Shown here: positions 1-8,157 of the stretch, in pieces
How the letters are laid out: each line of letters starts with the position of its first letter
Numbering within the stretch: the first letter of the stretch is position 1
Assembly (NCBI GenBank): GCA_947169385.1
Contig: CAMVPR010000029.1
Location: forward strand, 1 to 32,095
Direction of reading: 5' to 3'
DNA length: 32,095 bases
From: an uncultured Lachnospiraceae bacterium
Lineage (GTDB): Bacteria; Bacillota; Clostridia; Lachnospirales; Lachnospiraceae
The notes under the pieces: model-generated
Databases searched by the model: none
Told to the model about the DNA's origin: nothing
Seen by the model: only the letters and a program-made list of their open reading frames with translations
Translations under genes and position numbers: made by a program

Positions 1-55
1 TGATACGGCGACCACCGAGATCTACACTCTTTCCCTACACGCGCTCTTCCGATCT
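1..55 (+). other. Illumina P5/universal adapter remnant (artefact)
   Basis: The first 55 bases match the standard Illumina P5 plus read-1 adapter, starting two bases into it and ending at the final CTCTTCCGATCT. One base is missing: the sequence reads CTACACGCGCTC where the adapter reads CTACACGACGCTC. This is library or assembly contamination at a contig end. It stays open in the frame of the following gene, so automated translation would add false N-terminal residues. Confidence 0.97.
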
Positions 56-727
56 AGCTCTGACGGAAGTGTAACCGTAAAAGAGACAGTAACAAGTCCT
101 GATGGTAGCATAACTGTAAAAGAGACGCTAACAACCCCTGACGGAAAAGTAACCGTAAAAGAAGAAACTAATAAAGCAGATGGAACCAAGACGGAGATAG
201 TGACAGAAACAGCTTTAGATGGAAGCACCAGGACGACTACCGATATTGTTGAGACGGATGGTACTAAGGTTCATGAGGAGAAGACGGTTAAACCATCAGG
301 AGATTACGCTTCTGTTAAAGAGACAATCCTTAATGATAAGCACACCGTTGTGACTGTTAACAAGACCGGTAAGACCAAGGTGGATGCAAGCTATAATGTT
401 ACTGCTAAGAATAAGGTTGCTCTAAGCAGGATTACGACAACTGCCAAGAATGGTAAGCTGACAATTCCTAAGACTATCAAGTCAAACGGAAAAACCTATA
501 AGATTACAACCTTGAAAAAAAATATGCTTAAAGGCAGCGAGACCACACCTAAGACAGTCATTATAAGTGCCGCAGGCATAACCAAGGTGGAAAAGGACGC
601 ATTTAAACATCTTGCCAAGAAAGGCACAATTAAAATCAAAGGCACTAAGAAGGAATTTAAGAAAATTAAGAAGATGATTAAGAAGGCCGGATTATCTAAG
701 AGCGTTAAGATTAAGCGCGTGAAATAA
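56..727 (+). CDS. Secreted repeat protein, C-terminal fragment (5' truncated)
   Basis: The reading frame is open from the adapter junction (first codon at 56) to TAA at 725-727, so only the last 223 residues are present and no true start is visible. It opens with six degenerate 13-residue units, each beginning Asp-Gly (DGSVTVKETVTSP, DGSITVKETLTTP, DGKVTVKEETNKA, and three more divergent ones). A Lys-rich tail follows with KLTIPKTI, FKHLAKKGTIKIKG and KEFKKIKKMIKKAGLSKSVKIK. In Clostridia this tail style is common at the C-terminus of BspA-like leucine-rich-repeat surface proteins, where it probably contacts the wall. No LPxTG sorting motif is seen. The missing N-terminus presumably carries a signal peptide and the main domains. 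Surface location and LRR relationship are inferred; the repeats and truncation are seen directly. Confidence 0.8.
   Translation, partial: SSDGSVTVKETVTSPDGSITVKETLTTPDGKVTVKEETNKADGTKTEIVTETALDGSTRTTTDIVETDGTKVHEEKTVKPSGDYASVKETILNDKHTVVTVNKTGKTKVDASYNVTAKNKVALSRITTTAKNGKLTIPKTIKSNGKTYKITTLKKNMLKGSETTPKTVIISAAGITKVEKDAFKHLAKKGTIKIKGTKKEFKKIKKMIKKAGLSKSVKIKRVK
62..295 (+). repeat. Six tandem 39-bp (13-codon) repeats
   Basis: Units start at 62, 101, 140, 179, 218 and 257. Each begins with a GAY-GGN (Asp-Gly) codon pair and is exactly 39 bp. The first three are most alike (consensus DG-S/K-V/I-TVKE); the last three are degenerate, with Thr/Glu/Lys-rich filler. The array probably continues upstream beyond the adapter junction, so it could also be the reason the assembly stopped here. 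Confidence 0.85.
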
Positions 728-743
728 AATATAACACAAACAT

Positions 744-814
744 AAATGTCATTCTGAGCGAAGCGAAGGATCTTAAAGATCCTTCGTCACTTCGTTCCTC
801 AGAATGACATTTTT
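744..814 (+). repeat. Long interrupted palindrome; possible terminator and repeat-family copy
   Basis: The left arm starts AAATGTCATTCTGAG and continues into CGAAGGATCTT. The right arm is its reverse complement, with a short asymmetric bulge around 790-795. The right arm ends at 812 and the run of T continues to 814. The element lies between a plus-strand gene ending at 727 and a minus-strand gene ending at 860, so it can terminate plus-strand transcripts. The core GAGCGAAGCGAAGGATC resembles an intergenic palindrome I recall from many bacterial genomes. A related half copy lies at 3526-3552. Confidence 0.8.
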
Positions 815-859
815 AGTATGTTAAAAGCTTATCTAAATGACATTGTTTTAAAGTCCCTC

Positions 860-3406
860 TTAATATATATCCCTCAAGCTCCTAACCCTAATCTCAGGGA
901 CAATGTTATTGTCAAGAGCCTCTTTAGGCAGCTTCGCCCTTATCACTCTCTTGTCATTATCAACCAAATCTATATAATTGTCCGAGAATATAAGGTCATA
1001 ATCATCACAGATAATCTCCGTGAAGAGAGCAACCTTATCAGATGAAAGCGTAATTATGAGTTCTTCGTTATTAACAGCAGTTGACGCATTAATGTCAGCT
1101 TTATCAAGGCTCAATTCCTTGTATGGCACCAAAGGCTTTACATCATAGTAAGTCTCGCCGTTAATGACGAATCTTCCGACAACCATAACATATCTTCTGT
1201 GAGCATAAGCGTCATCAGGAAGCTTAAAGCCTTTGCCTGAATTAAAGCTCAATCTGTCAACATTTATCTCGCCACTCTCACAATAAAGCTTATTAAAGCT
1301 CATATCAACAACCGATATCTCATAGCTTCCGGTTATAGCTTTCAGGGTCTCGTTGGCTATAAAAGGAACAACCTCATAACTCATCGGCGCTTTGTTGTCA
1401 TGTGCAAATGAAGACTCACTTGCCATCTGATTAAAGCTTGTGATAGGAGAGTCGATATCATATCCCTCTTTCTTAATAACAATAGTCGGAGAGACCGGAT
1501 TATAGAATCTCTTGGCGTAATAATGAGCGGCTTTATATCTACCGTAATAGTCAACAGAGCTCCATGATGCGACAGGCCAGTTATCGTTAATCTGCCAGTA
1601 AAGCGCCCCCATTGAGTCTCCTCTGTTTCTTCTAAAATGGTCAACCGCTGTCTTTAGTGCGAGAGCCTGCATAAGCTGACTGGCGTAAAGCAGCTCTTCA
1701 AAATCCTTTGGATTCTTGAAGGTGTCGGCAAGATACTTCATAATCTTACCATTGGCAGACGGATTCTTCTGATGGCACTCCATAACAGGGGAGAATATAT
1801 TCATATCTTCATCCTCTGCATAAGTCCTGACAGTTTTGATGTCAGGAAATGACTGGAATCCGAACTCAGAACACATTCTGAATAAATGATTCTCGTACTC
1901 GCTAAAAGGCACCTCGCCATGCCATACTACCCAGTAGTGGGTGTCTCCGGCATTTTCTTTCTGAGAATCTTTAAAGCCGCCTCCCTTAGAAGGTGAGGAT
2001 GGCCAATAGAAAATATCGGGAGAAATATCACTGATAATCTTAGGAAACTCCTCTTCAAATAATCTAAGGTAATCCTGTCTTAAAGCCTCGGAATGATCTC
2101 TATATCCATCCCACTCACTCCAAGCATATTCCATCTCATTATTGCCTGCTACAAGGGCGAGACACGCATGATTAGATAATCGTCTAATATTCTCATCAAC
2201 TTCCTCTTTAACATTTTCAAGGAAATCATCATCTACCTCGTAGACAAGGCACGCAAACATCAAATCCTGCCACAGAAGTATACCGTTCTCGTCTAAAAGA
2301 CTAAGGAATTCCTCGTCAGGATAGTACCCACCGCCCCACACTCTAAGACAGTTATAATTGGCAAATGTAGCTGCATTGATAAGCCTCTTATATGTGCCGA
2401 TGGTAATCCTGTTATAGATTACATCTTCAGGAATATAATTGGCACCCATTAAGAATATCTGCACTCCGTTAACTGTTACTGCGAAATTCTCGCCATCATC
2501 TATCTTGTCGCGGTTGACGGTGATTGTTCTTAGACCAATCCTAAGTTCCTTTAAATCAACAGGCTCATTATCTTTCTTAAGCTCAACCTTCAAGGTATAT
2601 AATAGCTGTTCGCCGTATCCTCTCGGCCACCAAAGCATAGGGTCATTTATGTCAAATGATACACTTCTCATAGAGTATTTATCTTCATTTACGATATCTT
2701 CCTTGATCTCGAAACTCTCTCCTGAAGGTGTGGTTAGAGTAAAGTTAAGCTCTAAATCATTAGAGGTAATGTCAAGATACGCGCCGACAAACAGATTGAC
2801 TTTGTTATCAGTATGTTTCTGTCTCGTCTCAATGTCAAGGATTCTTCCCGAGCTAATCTCCTCGATATAAACATTTTTATGAATGCCCATGTCGGGCAAC
2901 TGAGGTCCCCAGTCCCATCCGAATGAAGACCCTGCTTTTCTCATATATTGAGCACCCGGAAGCACTCCTGTGCTCACATAGTCAATCTCCTTGCCGGGTG
3001 CGTTCTCGTGCGAGGAGATGATGGAAAATGGTGATTTAATCTTAACACTAAGCTCGTTATCTTTGGCTTTTAAGAGGTTCTTTATATCCCCGGTTTCGTA
3101 CTTTCTAAACATGTTGTCCGTGTGGAGGATAGGTTCTTTGTTAAGAGTTATTTCGGAGTCGGTGTCAACTCCTTCAAATACAAGTATATATTCAGAGCCT
3201 TCTTTTATGTCTATGTCAAAATGTGTTGTAAATGTATAATCCTTATATAGCTCTCTTCTGACAGTATATTCGTTGGTTCTGTAAAAAGGGTCTTCAATAA
3301 GCCCTGAGTTATACAATCCTGATAAAACCGAGCCCGGGATAGTGACATCGGTAAGCTTTTTGTCGTCACATATAAGCTCCCAGCTGCCGTTTAGTAAGTG
3401 TTTCAT
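860..3406 (-). CDS. GH2 beta-mannosidase
   Basis: This 848-residue enzyme should release terminal beta-mannose from manno-oligosaccharides or the N-glycan core (EC 3.2.1.25). The GH2 layout is visible: an N-terminal jelly-roll sugar-binding domain (about 1-190, with SSFGWDWGPQLP near 160-171), an Ig-like sandwich (about 190-300, with LWWPRGYG), and a TIM barrel from about 310 (NCLRVWGGGYY near 352-362). The acid/base is Glu424 in GNNEM and the nucleophile Glu514 in CSEFGFQS. ALYWQINDNWP closes the barrel. There is no signal peptide, so it acts in the cytoplasm on imported sugars. ATG at 3406 follows a strong AGGAGGT site. The gene stands alone, with no transporter or other glycosidase beside it, between two related repeats. 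GH2 beta-mannosidase is clear; exact substrate is not. Confidence 0.95.
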   Translation of the reverse strand: MKHLLNGSWELICDDKKLTDVTIPGSVLSGLYNSGLIEDPFYRTNEYTVRRELYKDYTFTTHFDIDIKEGSEYILVFEGVDTDSEITLNKEPILHTDNMFRKYETGDIKNLLKAKDNELSVKIKSPFSIISSHENAPGKEIDYVSTGVLPGAQYMRKAGSSFGWDWGPQLPDMGIHKNVYIEEISSGRILDIETRQKHTDNKVNLFVGAYLDITSNDLELNFTLTTPSGESFEIKEDIVNEDKYSMRSVSFDINDPMLWWPRGYGEQLLYTLKVELKKDNEPVDLKELRIGLRTITVNRDKIDDGENFAVTVNGVQIFLMGANYIPEDVIYNRITIGTYKRLINAATFANYNCLRVWGGGYYPDEEFLSLLDENGILLWQDLMFACLVYEVDDDFLENVKEEVDENIRRLSNHACLALVAGNNEMEYAWSEWDGYRDHSEALRQDYLRLFEEEFPKIISDISPDIFYWPSSPSKGGGFKDSQKENAGDTHYWVVWHGEVPFSEYENHLFRMCSEFGFQSFPDIKTVRTYAEDEDMNIFSPVMECHQKNPSANGKIMKYLADTFKNPKDFEELLYASQLMQALALKTAVDHFRRNRGDSMGALYWQINDNWPVASWSSVDYYGRYKAAHYYAKRFYNPVSPTIVIKKEGYDIDSPITSFNQMASESSFAHDNKAPMSYEVVPFIANETLKAITGSYEISVVDMSFNKLYCESGEINVDRLSFNSGKGFKLPDDAYAHRRYVMVVGRFVINGETYYDVKPLVPYKELSLDKADINASTAVNNEELIITLSSDKVALFTEIICDDYDLIFSDNYIDLVDNDKRVIRAKLPKEALDNNIVPEIRVRSLRDIY

Positions 3407-3442
3407 GTGCTTTACCTCCTGTGTGTCATATGAATTATGATG

Positions 3443-3472
3443 ATTTTACCATAGAGTCAGAGTATATATCAA
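3443..3472 (-). promoter_or_regulatory. Promoter of the beta-mannosidase gene
   Basis: On the minus strand, TTGATA (3467-3472) and TAAAAT (3443-3448) are separated by 18 bases, about 30 bases upstream of the gene's AGGAGGT site. This is a good match to a vegetative sigma-A promoter. No operator or catabolite-response element was recognised. Confidence 0.6.
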
Positions 3473-3525
3473 TTATAAAATGTGGCCATGGTTTTAGAGG
3501 AGTTATACCGAACAGGGTTCGGGAT

Positions 3526-3552
3526 AAAGATTCTTCGCTGCGCTTAAGATGA
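3526..3552. repeat. Half copy of the 744-814 palindrome family
   Basis: AAAGATTCTTCG followed by CTGCGCTTAAGATGACAT is close to the right arm of the palindrome at 744-812 (AAAGATCCTTCG and then CAGAATGACAT). The complementary arm is not preserved here. The two copies flank the beta-mannosidase gene. Confidence 0.6.
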
Positions 3553-3606
3553 CATGATACCGGCAAGGTGAGGAAGCACTTTTTTGTGGCGCATAATCAA
3601 GATATA

Positions 3607-3615
3607 TGGTATACT
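3607..3615 (+). promoter_or_regulatory. Extended -10 promoter of the gdpP operon
   Basis: TGGTATACT is an extended -10 element (TGn plus TATACT) 33 bases before the gdpP ATG. No good -35 hexamer is seen at 16-18 bases, as expected for an extended -10 promoter. It would drive the run that continues to 13780. Confidence 0.55.
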
Positions 3616-3648
3616 AAAGCGGAGTATATTTAGAAGAAAGAGGTGTCG

Positions 3649-5757
3649 ATGTTGAAGAAGCGTCCACTCAAACCACAAATAGACAGTTTTTTTAGAATGC
3701 CACTCTATCTGTTGCTGTTCTTAATTCTTATGATGGCAGCGATAGTTGTGTTCGACTACAGTCAGAAGACAGCGATTATCGTTGGAAGTGGTGTGGCATT
3801 ATATGCAATAATTGCAATCATAGTATATTTTACATACAAGGCCAAGATTATGCCTCAGTTATACAGCTTCGCGATAGAGCAGGGACAGGTTCAGAGATCA
3901 ATGCTTCAGCAACTTGCTGTTCCATACGCGCTTCTCGATGTTGATGGCTTGATTCTGTGGCACAACAAGGGTTTTGAAGACATGGTAGGTTCTTCTGAGG
4001 TTGAGGACAATATTCATACCTATTTCCCTATGATGCATGATGATATGTTTCCTGCATCTCCTGAGGATGTGACCGAGTTCTCCATGGCATACGAGGAGAG
4101 GCAATATAAGATTCAGTTCAGAATGATACACGAGGATGTTGTTGACGAGGATGAAGATGAGGAGTTTAATCTGAGCAGATTCGACAACAAGAATGCCAAT
4201 ACGCTTATAGTAGCATATTTCTTTGATGAGACCGCATTTAGAAAGCTTCAGCAAGATTATACTGATCAGCGACTTGTTGCAGGTCTCATATACATAGACA
4301 ACTTTGAGGAAGTGTTAGAGAGTATAGAGGAGGCTAGACAGCCGCTTCTTATCGCTCTTGTCGATCGTAAGATTAACAAGACCATTAACGATATAGAGGG
4401 TATTATCAGGAAGCCTGAGAAAGACAAGTATTTCGTCGTATTTCAGCAGAAGTATCTCAATCAGCTTAAGGCAGAGAAGTTCGGATTGTTAGACGAGATA
4501 AGAGATATTAACGTCGGTAATGAACTTCCGGTTACAATCTCTATGTCTATCGGTAAGGGATCTCCTAATTTTCAGACCTGTTACGCGGATGCAAGACTTG
4601 CGATGGATATGGCTTTAGGTCGAGGCGGAGATCAGGTTGTTATCAAGGAAGGCGAGAAGATTGAGTACTACGGCGGACAGAATACCGTAGTAGAGAAGAA
4701 TACACGAGTTAGAGCGCGTGTTAAGGCACACGCATTACAGGGTATTATCGAGAACAAGGAAAGAGTAGTTATTATGGGTCATCATTTGCCGGATGCTGAT
4801 GCAATCGGTTCGGCAATCGGTGTGTACATTCTTGCCAAAGCTTATCACAAGGAGGCTCATATATGTATCAATGAGGCTACTGTGTCGATTAGACCTATAC
4901 TTGACAATTTTCGCAATAATACGCTTTATGATGATGATATGTTTATCAACAATGAGCAGGCGAAGAAGATTGTGGATTCCGACACGTTGTTGATGATTGT
5001 TGATGTTAACAGGCCAAGCTACACGGAGTGCCCTGAGCTTCTTGAGATGACCAAGACGATAGTCGTATTTGATCACCATAGACAGAGCGGTGAGGCTATC
5101 ACCAACGCCGTGTTGTCTTATGTAGAGCCTTACGCTTCTTCTGCTTGTGAGATGGTTGCCGAGGTGCTTCAGTACACCAACCAGCCTATCGATATGAGCG
5201 CTATGGAGGCAGATGCTCTCTATGCCGGAATGATGATTGACACGGGTAACTTCGTTCAGAAGACAGGTGCAAGGACGTTTGAGGCAGCGGCTTATTTGAG
5301 ACGAAAAGGCTGCGATGTTGTAAGAGTCAGAAAGATGTTCAGAGACAGTATGGATGCTATCAGACATAAGGCTGAGGCTATCAGAGATGCAGAGCAGTAT
5401 AGAGGACAGTATGCATTTGCAATATTCCCTACAGATGGTGTGGACAGCCCTACAGTAGTGGCTTCCCAGGTTGCCAACGAGCTTTTGGATGTCGACGGTA
5501 TCGGGGCTTCATTTGTCTTGTCTAACATAGATGGAACTATATATATAAGCGCCAGATCAATTGATATGATTAACGTACAGGTTGTTATGGAGAAGTTCGG
5601 CGGTGGCGGACATTCTAACGCTTCCGGCGCACAGGTGGTTGACGGCGATCCTCAAGAGATTATCGCTACAATTAAGCGATGCCTTGATGAGATAGATCAG
5701 GTTGGAGATTTTCTTCCTAAGGAAGAGGATGAGTCAGAGGAATTGGAAAATGTCTGA
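3649..5757 (+). CDS. gdpP: GdpP, membrane c-di-AMP phosphodiesterase
   Basis: GdpP hydrolyses c-di-AMP to pApA. This 702-residue protein has the full family order: two membrane helices (about 17-35 and 42-62), a degenerate PAS domain (about 80-190), a modified GGDEF domain (about 215-355, containing ALGRGGDQVVIK), then DHH and DHHA1 domains. Metal ligands are visible in GHHLPDADAIG (His378, Asp382, Asp384) and in the DHH triplet Asp475-His476-His477. The DHHA1 motif GGGGHSNASGA starts at 651. An acidic stretch (DEDEDEE) interrupts the PAS region. ATG 3649 is preferred over an in-frame GTG at 3643 because AAAGAGGTG lies at the right distance. Instead of the rplI-linked setting common in Bacilli, it heads a sensory kinase operon. 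Its stop overlaps the next start by 8 bases. Confidence 0.95.
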   Translation: MLKKRPLKPQIDSFFRMPLYLLLFLILMMAAIVVFDYSQKTAIIVGSGVALYAIIAIIVYFTYKAKIMPQLYSFAIEQGQVQRSMLQQLAVPYALLDVDGLILWHNKGFEDMVGSSEVEDNIHTYFPMMHDDMFPASPEDVTEFSMAYEERQYKIQFRMIHEDVVDEDEDEEFNLSRFDNKNANTLIVAYFFDETAFRKLQQDYTDQRLVAGLIYIDNFEEVLESIEEARQPLLIALVDRKINKTINDIEGIIRKPEKDKYFVVFQQKYLNQLKAEKFGLLDEIRDINVGNELPVTISMSIGKGSPNFQTCYADARLAMDMALGRGGDQVVIKEGEKIEYYGGQNTVVEKNTRVRARVKAHALQGIIENKERVVIMGHHLPDADAIGSAIGVYILAKAYHKEAHICINEATVSIRPILDNFRNNTLYDDDMFINNEQAKKIVDSDTLLMIVDVNRPSYTECPELLEMTKTIVVFDHHRQSGEAITNAVLSYVEPYASSACEMVAEVLQYTNQPIDMSAMEADALYAGMMIDTGNFVQKTGARTFEAAAYLRRKGCDVVRVRKMFRDSMDAIRHKAEAIRDAEQYRGQYAFAIFPTDGVDSPTVVASQVANELLDVDGIGASFVLSNIDGTIYISARSIDMINVQVVMEKFGGGGHSNASGAQVVDGDPQEIIATIKRCLDEIDQVGDFLPKEEDESEELENV

Positions 5758-6199
5758 TAAACGCTATGATTACAGTGATATCATTAATTTAGACAGACCG
5801 ATTCATATAAATGACAGGTTTGTCATCAAGCATCCGCCGATGTCTATTGAGAACAGAGCCAAGATATTTGCCCCATTTGCAGCTCTCAAGAGATACAATG
5901 AGGCTATTGACGAGGCTTCTGTTGTCAAGACTCCCGATAAAGAGTTGACAGAGGAGGATTTAGAGGTTTTAGATTTGAGATTCAATTATCTGTGCCATGT
6001 TTTTGAAGATGGAGAGAAACCGGTGGTTGATGTAGTTCATGTTCATTTTAACAGGGATGCCAATGTGGTTGAATATATAAGAACCAAGGGACTTCTTGCT
6101 AAGATAGACATGAGCGCGGGTTATATGATGATTGTCAATGTGAAGATAGCATTTTCGGATATATACAGTATCGAAGGTGAAGTTTTTGATAGTTTATAG
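5750..6199 (+). CDS. YolD-like family protein
   Basis: This is a 149-residue cytoplasmic protein. Residues 31-53 read MSIENRAKIFAPFAAL and then KRYNEAI, the signature segment of the YolD-like family of Firmicutes (typically R-A-x-x-F-A-P-F-A-A-L). A beta-rich C-terminal half follows (VVDVVHVHF, YMMIVNVKIAF). YolD-like proteins often neighbour Y-family DNA polymerases and their biochemical role is not settled; no polymerase is present here. The ATG at 5750 overlaps the gdpP stop, suggesting translational coupling, with GAGG about 9 bases upstream. A longer in-frame reading from 5702 would lie inside gdpP and is rejected. Family assignment is fairly confident; function is unknown. Confidence 0.8.
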   Translation: MSDKRYDYSDIINLDRPIHINDRFVIKHPPMSIENRAKIFAPFAALKRYNEAIDEASVVKTPDKELTEEDLEVLDLRFNYLCHVFEDGEKPVVDVVHVHFNRDANVVEYIRTKGLLAKIDMSAGYMMIVNVKIAFSDIYSIEGEVFDSL

Positions 6200-6234
6200 G
6201 GTAGTTGTCTATTAGATTACGGGGGACAGTAGTT

Positions 6235-8154
6235 ATGATTGATGTCTTGTATAAGCATCCTGAAACATACTTGGAAGCGTGTGCCATAGGATTTGATCTT
6301 ATCTTGATTTTGTTTGCTAACCTGCAGACTAAGCGTGGTCAGGATATTGCAAGAAAGTTTAAAGTTCTTTTGTATTTGGCGACCATTTTGGTTATTGCCG
6401 AAGTGTGTGCACGAGGGTTGTTCAAAGATCTAAAAGGTACAACCTTGGATTATTATGCAATCAATATAGCCAATTCTATGGCTTATCTTTCTACGTGTTA
6501 TTTGGGATATGGTATTATGGATTACTACTATTTCATTTTCAAACGTAGAAGATTCGACTGGTATGTTATTCTAAATAACGTAATATTGGTTTTTTATACA
6601 ATAGCGATTATAGTTAATCTTTTTACCGGAATAATTTCTCTTTATGATTACAATATTGGTGGTTTTGTTCACGGGGTGCTTTATTTTCCGGTCGGTAATC
6701 TGGTTCCAATTTTCTACTATGTAAGCATAGTGTTTGTATTTGCTGTGTCATTTAAGGGGATTCCCGGTAAGCTTAAGACTTCGCTTTCATTTGCTACGCT
6801 TATGATAATTTTGGGTGTCATCATTCAACCTATTTCCAATATCAGTATTACGGTTACAGGTCTTTTTGCGTCACTCAGTATTGTTACGCTTTACTTTACG
6901 GTTGAGACTGAGGACCACGCTAAGTTGCTTGAGATTACCGAGAGCCTTGAGAAGGCAAGAGTTGAGGCGGACAATGCCAATGCTATGAAGTCAACATTTC
7001 TTGCAGATATGTCTCATGAGATCAGAACTCCTATCAACGCTTTATCCGGTCTTAATGATCTTATTATCAAGGAGAGTAAGGACGAAGAGACGGTTATGTA
7101 CGCGGAGGATATGAAGTCGGCGATTGACGCTCTTTTGGCTACGGTCAGCGATGTTCTTGACATATCTAAGATTGAGAGTGGTGAGTTTACTCTTGACGAG
7201 AATGAATACCATCTTGCCAAGGTTTTGAGAGAAGTTAACATCATAATTAACTCCAGAGCCAAGGACAAGTCGCTTGAGTTTAAGACTGAAGTTGATGATA
7301 ACGTTCCTGACAGATTGATTGGTGACAGTGTCAGACTCAGACAGGTTATTATCAACATACTTAACAACTCTGTTAAGTATACCAAAGAGGGAAGCATAAC
7401 ATTTAAAGTAAACGGCAAATCAGACGACGAGTATGTTGATTTGACTTTTGTGTTCTCTGATACCGGTATTGGTATCAAGAAAGATGATATAGAAAAGCTC
7501 TTTGACAGTTACACTCGTTTTGAAGCTGATGACAAGAACAAGAATGTAGAGGGTACCGGACTGGGTCTGTCTATTGTTAAGGAGATAATAGACAGGATGA
7601 ATGGTAGCATAAAGGTTGAAAGTGAGTACGGCGTTGGCACAACATTTACAATCAAGGTAAGACAGAAGATTGCCGGCGAGGGCAAGGTTTCAGAATACAC
7701 AGAGCAGACAGGTAAGAAAGTCGAAGAAGTTAAGGCTAAGCGCATGGTTGCGCCTGATGCTAAGGTATTGGTTGTTGATGATAACGCTATGAATTTAAAG
7801 GTTGCTAAGGGACTTTTGAAGGATACGTTGGTTAACGTATCTACTGTTGACGGTGGTGCTGAGGCAATAGATATTACCAAGCAAGAGAAGTTCGACATTA
7901 TTCTTCTCGATGCATTTATGCCTACGATTGACGGTCCTGCGGTGTTTAGTGCCATTAGAGAAGATGTGGAGAATCCTAACAATGCTACTCCTATTATCGT
8001 TGTTACGGCGGACGCATTGGCTGATTCCAGACAGAAGTTTATGGATATGGGATTCGACGAATACTTGAGTAAACCTCTCAAGCAGCAGTTACTCTTTGGG
8101 ACGCTTTTCAGATTTCTTCCTGAAGAGCTTATTGAAGAGCGAGAGGGGGAATAG
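6235..8154 (+). CDS. Hybrid sensor histidine kinase 1 (7-TM, HK-REC)
   Basis: This membrane sensor autophosphorylates a histidine and passes the phosphate to its own receiver. Its 639 residues contain about seven membrane helices (roughly 12-30, 43-61, 76-98, 110-131, 153-173, 184-200, 206-222), a short coiled linker, HisKA with MSHEIRTPINAL (His261), HATPase_c with N box NILNNSVKYT, G1 DTGIGI and G2 GTGLGLS, and a C-terminal receiver (VLVVDDNAMN, phospho-acceptor Asp559 in LLDAFMP, Lys of SKPL). It has no large extracellular loop or PAS domain, so the ligand is probably sensed within the membrane bundle. There is no HPt or output domain. ATG 6235 follows GGGGGA; an upstream TTG at 6205 lacks support. 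It is paralogous to the next kinase. Confidence 0.92.
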   Translation: MIDVLYKHPETYLEACAIGFDLILILFANLQTKRGQDIARKFKVLLYLATILVIAEVCARGLFKDLKGTTLDYYAINIANSMAYLSTCYLGYGIMDYYYFIFKRRRFDWYVILNNVILVFYTIAIIVNLFTGIISLYDYNIGGFVHGVLYFPVGNLVPIFYYVSIVFVFAVSFKGIPGKLKTSLSFATLMIILGVIIQPISNISITVTGLFASLSIVTLYFTVETEDHAKLLEITESLEKARVEADNANAMKSTFLADMSHEIRTPINALSGLNDLIIKESKDEETVMYAEDMKSAIDALLATVSDVLDISKIESGEFTLDENEYHLAKVLREVNIIINSRAKDKSLEFKTEVDDNVPDRLIGDSVRLRQVIINILNNSVKYTKEGSITFKVNGKSDDEYVDLTFVFSDTGIGIKKDDIEKLFDSYTRFEADDKNKNVEGTGLGLSIVKEIIDRMNGSIKVESEYGVGTTFTIKVRQKIAGEGKVSEYTEQTGKKVEEVKAKRMVAPDAKVLVVDDNAMNLKVAKGLLKDTLVNVSTVDGGAEAIDITKQEKFDIILLDAFMPTIDGPAVFSAIREDVENPNNATPIIVVTADALADSRQKFMDMGFDEYLSKPLKQQLLFGTLFRFLPEELIEEREGE

Positions 8155-8157
8155 AAT

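Noticed and set aside
22-228. Minus-strand ORF at the window start
   Set aside because: Part of it is translated adapter, and the rest is antisense to the 13-residue repeats.
62-295. Possible CRISPR-like array
   Set aside because: The 39-bp units are contiguous coding repeats in one frame with no spacers.
4735-5367. Long minus-strand ORF inside gdpP (210 residues)
   Set aside because: It is fully antisense to a well-conserved gene, has no ribosome site, and its composition is that of a mirrored frame.
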